A DNA stretch of 8,352 bases from JBGFRR01 sp041695045 (lineage in GTDB: Bacteria; Bacteroidota; Ignavibacteria; UBA10030), in assembly GCA_041695045.1 (NCBI GenBank), contig JBGFRR010000103.1:1-8352 (forward strand), given 5' to 3'. The notes beneath the pieces are model-generated. The model made no database searches and was not told where the DNA came from. It was given only the letters and a program-made list of their open reading frames with translations. Position numbers and translations under genes: made by a program. How positions within the stretch are numbered: the stretch's first letter is position 1; every line of letters starts with the position of its first letter. Positions 1 to 5,337 of this stretch are shown piece after piece.

Positions 1-63
1 TTGGAGAGAGCAACAGCCATGTTGCGGATGGGCCGAAGGCGGATACGCTGACGTTCACAACAC

Positions 64-137
64 GGCCCCGTAGCTCAATTGGATAGAGCAACAGCCTTCT
101 AAGCTGTAGGTTCCCAGTTCGATTCTGGGCGGGGTCA
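64..137 (+). tRNA. tRNA-Arg (anticodon UCU)
   Basis: A full cloverleaf can be drawn. The acceptor stem is 64-70 with 130-136 (one G-U pair at 65/135). The D stem is GCTC 73-76 with GAGC 86-89. The anticodon stem is ACAGC 91-95 with GCTGT 103-107, and the 7-nt loop CTTCTAA (96-102) holds TCT at 98-100, which reads AGA (Arg). The T stem is CCCAG 113-117 with CTGGG 125-129 around TTCGATT. The discriminator is A137. It is followed by CAA, not CCA, so the CCA end must be added enzymatically. U8, A9 and the GG of the D loop are in place, so the gene looks functional. Confidence 0.96.
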
Positions 138-219
138 CAAAGGATGGCATCGTCCATGAGTAACACCGAGACAATCTACCCACAGCATCGTTCGTAATCT
201 CTCCATTTTGTACTCCCCA

Positions 220-2865
220 ATGAAGGGACGCGCCATTCATATCATAGCGCTTGCGTTGTTGGTGGCGCTCTCTTCAGCCTTCTTTAGGCCTGTAACCGAC
301 CCCATCGAGCAGCAGGTGTTAGATGTCCGATACGCGTTGCGTGGACCGCTTCCTGCCGATACGAACATCGTCATCCTCTATTTTGATAATGACGACATAG
401 CAGCTCTCGGTGGGTGGCCGCTGCGTCGGAATTACTACGCTCTCCTCATCGACGTGCTGGATCATGTCGGCGCGGCGGCTGTTGGGATCGACGTATTCTT
501 TGGGGAGCGCAGCCTCGAGTATCCTCAGTACGATGAGCTTCTCGCCGCGTTGATGGCGAAATCCGGCAACGTCGTTCTCGCGTCCTATTTCCGCGAACTC
601 ACCGATGCGGCGACTCCATCGGAGGCGGAAGGGACGGATTATACCTATGGCGGTTTCCGGCTCGCAGTTCACGGCAATCGATTGCAACTCCCAGCGGAAG
701 ATTTCCTGCGGAGCGCAGCCTCGGTGGGCCACGCGAATTTCCAGGAACCGAATGAGCATGAAGTCCCACTGTTCGTCGGGTGGAACGGCAGGTCGTTTCC
801 CGCGTTTGGCCTTGAGCTGCTGCGCGTCTATGAGCAGACGGAGCGCAGTAACGTGCACGTGTCGGCAGATAAGATCGAACTGCATGGGCGGACCGGGAAG
901 CCTGCCTACCGGATAGGCAGGCGGTCTATCAAAACCGACGCCGGCCGCGTCCGCGTGAATTTTCCGGGAGCGCTCTCCTCCTTTCGGTCGTATCGCTGTG
1001 TTGAGGTGCTGCGGTCGTTCGAGTTGCGTCGGGCAGGGCTCTCAACGAGCATCGACCTTACCACGCTCAGCGGTAAAATTGTTCTTCTTGGCGTCATTGC
1101 GGAAGGCAGCAGTAAGCTCGTCCAGTCTCCCTTCACGCCGTCGTTTCCTGCCATTGCGCTCCACGCAACCGTCCTCGACAATGCGCTGAACGACCGGTTC
1201 CTTCAAGTGCCGTCGTCGTTTGCTATCACTGTTGTCAGCGCCATGGTAGCACTCATTGTCGCTCTGCTTCTTGTACGGCTTGGCCCGCTGAAGGGAATCG
1301 TGGCGACGCTTGGTGTTCTTCTTCTGTATCTCGTCATCGGTCAAGTACTGTTCAATCAGTTTGCCTTTGCGCTTCCGCTCGTCCAGCCATTCATCGTCGT
1401 GGTGGTGTTTGTTGTCGCGGCAATTGTGGTTGAGCACCAGTCGGTGAGAAGACGCATGCGTGTACTGGAGGAAGAAAAAGTGCGTGTGGAATCCGGCCTG
1501 CGCGAGCGTGAGCTACGCTTGCAGGTGCTTGAACAGGAACTCTTAGATGCTTCTGGAGGCAGCGACGGTGAGCGGGAGGTCGAGTTGTTGGAACAAATCA
1601 AGCGCTATAAAAAGGAAGTGCGTGAGTTAGCCGCCAAAGTGACCGACCTTGTCGAGTACCCGGCCGACGAAGGATGGCTCGAGGGGGGAGTCGTGCTGTA
1701 TGAGGGGATCGTGTATGACCGCCGGGGGCCGATGGCGGAGGTTGTGCAGATGATTGCAAAGATCAGCGGGAGCGACGCGAATGTGCTCATTCTTGGCGAG
1801 AGCGGCACGGGCAAAGAGGTTGTTGCGCGAGCGATTCACCAGCGAAGTGCGCGTAGGAACAAGCCGTTCGTTGCGCTCAATTGCGGAGCGATTCCCGAAA
1901 CGCTGCTCGAAAGCGAGCTGTTCGGCCACGAACGCGGTGCCTTCACCGGCGCTGTCCAGGACAAGGTCGGACGGTTTGAATACGCCGATGGTGGAACGAT
2001 GTTCCTGGACGAAGTAGCGGAGACAAGTGAAGCGTTCCAGGTAAAGCTCCTGCGTGTGGTGCAGTATGGTGAGTTCGAGCGGGTTGGGTCGAGCGTCACG
2101 CGGAAGGCGAATGTTCGCATCCTCGCCGCTATCAACAAGGATGTGAAGGAATTGATCCGGCAGCGAAAATTCCGTGAAGATCTCTATTACCGACTCAATG
2201 TCTTCACCGTTCAGCTTCCGCCGCTGCGGGAGCGAAAGGGGGATATTCCGCTGCTCGTTCATCATTTTGTTGAAAGAGAAGGCAAGGGTCTTTCCGTTTC
2301 GTCGACGGTGATGGACGCATTCTTGCAGTATTCATGGCCGGGGAATGTCCGTGAATTGGAGAGCGTCGTGAAGCGAGCCGCGATCCTTGCACACGCTGAA
2401 GGGCGTACACTGATCCGGATGAAGGACATCCCTGCGGAGCTCAGCGGCGCCCTTAACACCAAAGGCAACCTTGAGGATCAGATTCTCGAATCGTTACGCG
2501 AGAAGAAGTTCTCGCAGAATGCGATTTCGAAAACAGCCGCCGAGTTGGGCGGCATGAACCGCGGCACCGTCGCAGAGCATTTCCGCGGAACGTGCTTCAA
2601 GTACTTCTTCGAGAGCGCATGGAACCTCGACCGTGCCGTTGCTCAGCTTGCCAACTCGAACGACGGGGAGATAGTTACTCGCGTCCGCAAGAAGCTTACC
2701 GATTACCTCGGCAATGTTGTTGATGGAATTCAACCCGACATGCCGTTCGCAGAAGCAAAGCGTACGCTCAAGTCGAAAACGAAGAACCTCCCCCAGCGAT
2801 ATCACATCATCGTCGAAGAGACCGTCCGGGCTTTCATCGACGGTAAGTGGCGCCTCAACGCATAA
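220..2865 (+). CDS. CHASE2-domain, membrane-anchored sigma-54-dependent transcriptional activator
   Basis: The protein has 881 residues from ATG 220. A TTG at 208 would add four residues, but ATG gives a clean MKGR-plus-hydrophobic start; neither has a clear Shine-Dalgarno. Residues 5-22 form an N-terminal membrane helix, and about 25-330 form an extracytoplasmic CHASE2-type sensor (start DPIEQQVLDVRYALRG). Three membrane helices follow at about 334-354, 359-380 and 385-405. About 408-470 is a charged coiled coil. About 495-725 is a canonical sigma-54 interaction AAA+ domain: Walker A GESGTGKE 526-533, the sigma-54 contact loop GAFTGA 573-578, Walker B GGTMFLDE 591-598, REDLYYRL from R652, and WPGNVREL 706-713. 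A helix-turn-helix region lies at about 764-790, followed by a roughly 90-residue helical extension. It should bind DNA as a membrane-held oligomer and remodel sigma-54 RNA polymerase in response to an extracytoplasmic signal. All key ATPase and sigma-54 contact residues are intact. The ligand is unknown. Confidence 0.93.
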   Translation: MKGRAIHIIALALLVALSSAFFRPVTDPIEQQVLDVRYALRGPLPADTNIVILYFDNDDIAALGGWPLRRNYYALLIDVLDHVGAAAVGIDVFFGERSLEYPQYDELLAALMAKSGNVVLASYFRELTDAATPSEAEGTDYTYGGFRLAVHGNRLQLPAEDFLRSAASVGHANFQEPNEHEVPLFVGWNGRSFPAFGLELLRVYEQTERSNVHVSADKIELHGRTGKPAYRIGRRSIKTDAGRVRVNFPGALSSFRSYRCVEVLRSFELRRAGLSTSIDLTTLSGKIVLLGVIAEGSSKLVQSPFTPSFPAIALHATVLDNALNDRFLQVPSSFAITVVSAMVALIVALLLVRLGPLKGIVATLGVLLLYLVIGQVLFNQFAFALPLVQPFIVVVVFVVAAIVVEHQSVRRRMRVLEEEKVRVESGLRERELRLQVLEQELLDASGGSDGEREVELLEQIKRYKKEVRELAAKVTDLVEYPADEGWLEGGVVLYEGIVYDRRGPMAEVVQMIAKISGSDANVLILGESGTGKEVVARAIHQRSARRNKPFVALNCGAIPETLLESELFGHERGAFTGAVQDKVGRFEYADGGTMFLDEVAETSEAFQVKLLRVVQYGEFERVGSSVTRKANVRILAAINKDVKELIRQRKFREDLYYRLNVFTVQLPPLRERKGDIPLLVHHFVEREGKGLSVSSTVMDAFLQYSWPGNVRELESVVKRAAILAHAEGRTLIRMKDIPAELSGALNTKGNLEDQILESLREKKFSQNAISKTAAELGGMNRGTVAEHFRGTCFKYFFESAWNLDRAVAQLANSNDGEIVTRVRKKLTDYLGNVVDGIQPDMPFAEAKRTLKSKTKNLPQRYHIIVEETVRAFIDGKWRLNA
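900..922. repeat. 9-bp perfect inverted repeat inside the CHASE2 coding region
   Basis: GCCTGCCTA (900-908) and TAGGCAGGC (914-922) are exact reverse complements around a 5-nt loop CCGGA. The repeat lies in frame in the sensor domain and encodes roughly KPAYRIGRR (residues 227-235). CCTGCC/GGCAGG palindromes of this kind are familiar as small dispersed repeats in Bacteroidota-type genomes. Its origin as a repeat here is inference. Confidence 0.6.
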
Positions 2866-2867
2866 GC

Positions 2868-2967
2868 CCCCGCTTCACAGAGAGCCCGCAATGCGGGGAG
2901 AAATCTCAATTCCCGCACTTCAACACTCCAATTCCTGCAGTTCGGCTTCCCGCATCGTATTCCCGCA
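2868..2967. repeat. Cluster of CCCGC/GCGGG inverted repeats and TTCCCGCA direct repeats
   Basis: Just after the CHASE2 gene, CCCCGC (2868-2873) and CCCGC (2885-2889) can each pair with GCGGGG (2893-2898). GCGGG can instead pair with CCCGC (2912-2916), with an inner GAG/CTC stem (2898-2900 with 2905-2907). The unit TTCCCGCA occurs at 2910-2917, 2947-2954 and 2960-2967, with a variant TTCCTGCA at 2932-2939, at irregular spacing. No T-tract follows the first hairpin, so it is not a classical terminator, but a transcript could fold in mutually exclusive ways. Confidence 0.45.
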
Positions 2968-3040
2968 ATGAAAGTATCGTTTAACCCCTTGCATTTCAAT
3001 CGCTTGGAGTGTCGTCCCGCTGCTATCCCTTTCCCCGAAA

Positions 3041-3056
3041 TGGCACGGTTGTTGGG
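3041..3056 (+). promoter_or_regulatory. Candidate sigma-54 (-24/-12) promoter
   Basis: TGGCACGGTTGTTGGG fits the sigma-54 consensus TGGCACG-N4-TTGCW. The -24 element is perfect (TGGCACG), the spacing is right, and TTG of the -12 element matches, but the key -12 C is G. It is flanked by a 6-bp inverted repeat TTCCCC (3031-3036) and GGGGAA (3055-3060). It lies about 180 bp after a sigma-54 activator gene and points at the gene ending at 4201. Start of transcription would be near 3068, giving a leader of about 190-280 nt. The wrong -12 base keeps confidence low. Confidence 0.35.
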
Positions 3057-3262
3057 GGAAGTCCGTCGAGGATTAACCGAAGAATGGACTTCAACAAGCG
3101 TCGCATGTTCAACTTATGCAAGGAGGAAAAGAACCAGAACAGTAACTCAGGCTTGCGTTGTGTCCAAAAAAATCGGTGCTGATATGCGAACTCGACGCGA
3201 CCTCTGGAAAGGCCATCGCCAGTTGACCCACGTCGAGCCGGACAAACGGAAGCCACGATTGG

Positions 3263-4201
3263 ATGAAGGCGGCTGTCGGCCATGTGCAGGCAGCCGCATT
3301 CATTATCACCATGAAGGTAGTGTTTCAAACTTGTACGGGGGATCCAATGTTTGCAGCAACGACAATACGCCAGGCACGTGTTGCACGGCCAACACGACGA
3401 GTGAGCGGTGGGGGGAACGGCGACCCACTCAAACGGATGATTGAAGGGGGTCTGTTTCCGCTTTTTTCACCGACGATGATGCATGAAGGCAAGATCCTTC
3501 CCGTCGAACCATGCTCTTCGATGGAACGGGATGGAGCACAGAAAATGCCGCTGTTGTGGGGGAGAGTGATTCGCACGGTTGAGCGAGCTGTTGCTATCGA
3601 CGAGGAGCGTGAAGGAATTGTGACAGCACTCGTGACCCATCGGGTTACCGGGGAGATGTTGATTAAAGCACCCTACTATCTGAGCCGAAGGAAGCGACAT
3701 TGCACACTCTCGAAGACATTTCATGAAGTGGTAACTCAGCGGGCGATGTTCCGCCGCGCAGGAACAAACGGCCAATGGAGACTGGCGGGAATGTCGGTCG
3801 GTGTGGGTGGCAATAACGCAAGCAGTTTTTTGATTGAGCGCGCTTCGGTGGAGATTGGCGACAAGCGGCAAGACCTTGAAGCGTCGAAGGTCTTTCAACA
3901 TGATTCGTTACTCGTGAGTTCAGGCCAAGAGGCTGTCAGGATTGAGCTCTCTGTCCGATCGAGTGAGATGGAACCGGATATGATTGTGGTACGCCAGCCG
4001 TGGGCAGGGGAGCACGGCCGTAAACAGATCTGTACCGCAGAAAATCTCCAACGCAACAACAGCTACAGCGGGGAGGTTCAACTTCACCCGAAGGCTGGCG
4101 TGCAGTTCGTCGTACTTGAAGCAGTACAGCGATCCTCACTGTATGATACCGAAGCGGACGTTGTGACAAGCTATTGGGCGTTTCCCGTTGTTTTTCAGTA
4201 G
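3263..4201 (+). CDS. Protein of unknown function, start uncertain
   Basis: I do not recognise this protein. The longest form has 312 residues. In-frame ATGs at 3311 and 3347 would give 296 and 284. The 3347 start has a G-rich stretch (GGGGGA, 3337-3342) just upstream and may be the true one; the first 28 residues look non-conserved. No signal peptide, lipobox or membrane helix is visible from any of the starts. The body is soluble, with many alternating hydrophobic/polar stretches that suggest beta strands, for example around GIVTALVTHRVTGEMLIKAP and, near the C-terminus, VQFVVLEAV and VVTSYWAFPVVF. Only a few Cys are present. It is followed by a terminator-like hairpin, so it is probably monocistronic. 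The candidate sigma-54 promoter upstream suggests it may be controlled by the preceding regulator (inference). It could also be an exported protein whose N-terminus has been lost or frameshifted. Confidence 0.7.
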   Translation: MKAAVGHVQAAAFIITMKVVFQTCTGDPMFAATTIRQARVARPTRRVSGGGNGDPLKRMIEGGLFPLFSPTMMHEGKILPVEPCSSMERDGAQKMPLLWGRVIRTVERAVAIDEEREGIVTALVTHRVTGEMLIKAPYYLSRRKRHCTLSKTFHEVVTQRAMFRRAGTNGQWRLAGMSVGVGGNNASSFLIERASVEIGDKRQDLEASKVFQHDSLLVSSGQEAVRIELSVRSSEMEPDMIVVRQPWAGEHGRKQICTAENLQRNNSYSGEVQLHPKAGVQFVVLEAVQRSSLYDTEADVVTSYWAFPVVFQ

Positions 4202-4211
4202 GTTACAACCG

Positions 4212-4240
4212 AACCCCGCGCGTTGTGACGCGGAGGGTTT
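4212..4240 (+). terminator. Terminator-like hairpin after the unrecognised gene
   Basis: CCGCG (4216-4220) pairs with CGCGG (4229-4233), and AACC (4212-4215) pairs with GGTT (4236-4239) across a 2-nt AG bulge. The loop is 8 nt. It begins 10 nt after the TAG at 4199-4201. The following T-tract is short (TTTACATT), so termination may be partial. It overlaps by a few bases the -35 box of the next promoter. Confidence 0.55.
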
Positions 4241-4266
4241 ACATTCCAATTTGAGTTTGGTATATT
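4238..4266 (+). promoter_or_regulatory. Sigma-70-like promoter for the three-gene envelope unit
   Basis: TTTACA (4238-4243) and TATATT (4261-4266) are each 5/6 matches to the -35 and -10 consensus, separated by exactly 17 bp. Transcription would start near 4273, giving a leader of about 17 nt before ATG 4290. In true Bacteroidetes the housekeeping promoter differs (TTG and TAnnTTTG), so this match suggests a lineage that uses the common type, or is fortuitous. Confidence 0.6.
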
Positions 4267-4289
4267 ACTTCCCGATGAGGTGAGGCTTT

Positions 4290-5210
4290 ATGTGGAAGAA
4301 GATTAGCGTACTTATGCTCATACTGGTTGGATGCGAGAGACCTGGTCCAATCATACTCCAACCGGATACGAGCACCGATCAGATCAACGTCATCTCACTT
4401 GTTGGCAAACAGTCGGATTCGACGGTGGTGTTCGAACACACGTACGATCGAACCGGTCTCGCGCCCACGGTCGAGGAAGACTACCCCGCTACCATTCTCG
4501 TCAACGGCGTGCGGTCAGACCTGGGTGAACATCGCACGCAGTACTCCTTCTCGCAAATGGTTGTAAACGACCGTTTGACGACCATATCCGTTCAAGGTCG
4601 CTTTGGAAGAATCGACCTGCCGTCGCCGATTGACGTCGGCCGGGCAACGGTAAACCATGCAGAGTTGGAGCGTTTAGAGGCTATCGTCCAAATCCGTAGC
4701 ACCGTTCTTCTGCCCATCCGCACCGGTGTGTTCTACAAGCTCCTCAACGAAGGGAATCAGGTAACGAATCCCTTCATCTACTCCCCATCGAATGAATACG
4801 TTGTAAACGCCGAAGGTCGCGGGCCGATCAGGCCATTCTCGCTGGATATCACCAGTCCTGACGACCTGAGAATTCTCGAGCCACGGCCGCTGTCGCTCGT
4901 ATTGCGTAACGCCGACCTCACTCTCCGCTGGCAGGGAAAAGTCGGAGAGGTCATGCAAATCATCATCGGCACGTATGACAGGTTCACCGGTAAGCCCGTG
5001 AAGCCGCTGATGCTGCTCACGGCACGTCCGCATTCCAATACGCTCGTCATCCCGGCGAAGGTCATGCGTATGATTCCGGAGAGTCCATCGGGGCGGCTGA
5101 TGTTTACGGTCGTGTCCGCAAATCGGTCAGAGGAGCAAATCCCCGGTTACGCGGATCGTGTGTTAGTGCAATCGGCGTCGATCAACAATATTGCTGTTAC
5201 GGTGTACTAA
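4290..5210 (+). CDS. Predicted lipoprotein, unknown function
   Basis: 306 residues. The start is well set: GAGGTGAGG (4277-4285) gives a strong ribosome site before ATG 4290. MWKKISVLMLILVGC is a type II signal peptide with lipobox LVGC and the acylated Cys at residue 15, so the mature protein (about 292 residues) is lipid-anchored in the envelope. It has no further membrane segment. The mature part looks beta-rich. A first half (about 30-110) includes an ATILVNGVRSDLG stretch. The second half (about 200-306) has LTLRWQGKVGEVMQIIIGTY and ends in an SGRLMFTVVSANRS / INNIAVTVY pattern like an immunoglobulin or fibronectin-type sandwich. I know no specific family for it. It is first in a unit with the barrel-transglutaminase protein and the FecR protein, so it may be an accessory or surface subunit of that complex (inference). 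Confidence 0.88.
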   Translation: MWKKISVLMLILVGCERPGPIILQPDTSTDQINVISLVGKQSDSTVVFEHTYDRTGLAPTVEEDYPATILVNGVRSDLGEHRTQYSFSQMVVNDRLTTISVQGRFGRIDLPSPIDVGRATVNHAELERLEAIVQIRSTVLLPIRTGVFYKLLNEGNQVTNPFIYSPSNEYVVNAEGRGPIRPFSLDITSPDDLRILEPRPLSLVLRNADLTLRWQGKVGEVMQIIIGTYDRFTGKPVKPLMLLTARPHSNTLVIPAKVMRMIPESPSGRLMFTVVSANRSEEQIPGYADRVLVQSASINNIAVTVY

Positions 5211-5219
5211 AGTGTTCAA

Positions 5220-5254
5220 GGAGCGCAGGGATGATGCATCCGGCTCTGCGCTTC
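5220..5254 (+). promoter_or_regulatory. Strong hairpin between the lipoprotein and barrel genes
   Basis: AGCGCAG (5222-5228) pairs with CTGCGCT (5246-5252), extended by G-C and G-U pairs at 5220/5254 and 5221/5253. Directly inside, GGATG (5229-5233) pairs with CATCC (5237-5241) around a 3-nt loop, leaving a 4-nt bulge GGCT. No T-tract follows, so it is not a terminator. It starts 10 nt after the lipoprotein stop. Such a structure could stabilise the upstream mRNA or dampen read-through. It argues that 5211-5337 is untranslated rather than the N-terminus of the next gene. Confidence 0.55.
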
Positions 5255-5337
5255 GCACCTCACAGGATGGCCGGCTGGTACGGGGCAAGGATGCAAGAGT
5301 TCAACTGTTCGATTCCATCAAGAACGAGACGAGAACC

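Larger units (their letters stand above)
2866..3262. other. Gene-poor intergenic region
   Basis: About 400 bp lie between the regulator's stop and the longest start of the next gene. It holds GC-rich nested inverted repeats (2868-2967) and a sigma-54-like promoter core (3041-3056), both listed separately. A 32-codon ORF at 3084-3182 (begins MDFNKRRMFN) has no good ribosome site, and an AAGGAGG at 3120-3126 is not followed by a start codon at useful distance. An open frame from ATG 2968 to 3444 overlaps the next gene and shows no protein-like features (rich in Arg, Cys and Thr, no domain signature), so it is not called. Confidence 0.5.

Noticed and set aside
1..51. Open frame LERATAMLRMGRRRIR ending at TGA 49-51, as the tail of an upstream gene
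   Set aside because: Only 16 codons are visible, two other frames are also open here, and no homology can be judged from so short a piece.
144..197. 17-codon ORF (MASSMSNTETIYPQHRS) just after the tRNA
   Set aside because: The AAAGG abuts the ATG with no spacing, and such a short frame is expected by chance.
55..240. Minus-strand ORF across the tRNA
   Set aside because: It is an antisense reading of the tRNA and the start of the regulator gene, with no ribosome site or protein-like features.
3181..3230. GG-N10-GC matches near 3206 and GATATG near 3181 as promoters
   Set aside because: They match only the bare invariant bases or 3/6 of a -10 box, which is common by chance.
2968..3444. 158-residue ORF overlapping the unrecognised gene
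   Set aside because: Its composition (Arg, Cys and Thr rich, no hydrophobic core) and 180-bp overlap with a better frame indicate a chance open frame.
4258..4273. TGG-N10-CC sequence as a second sigma-54 site before the lipoprotein operon
   Set aside because: It lacks the GC of the -12 element and most -24 bases, and it coincides with a better sigma-70-like -10 box.
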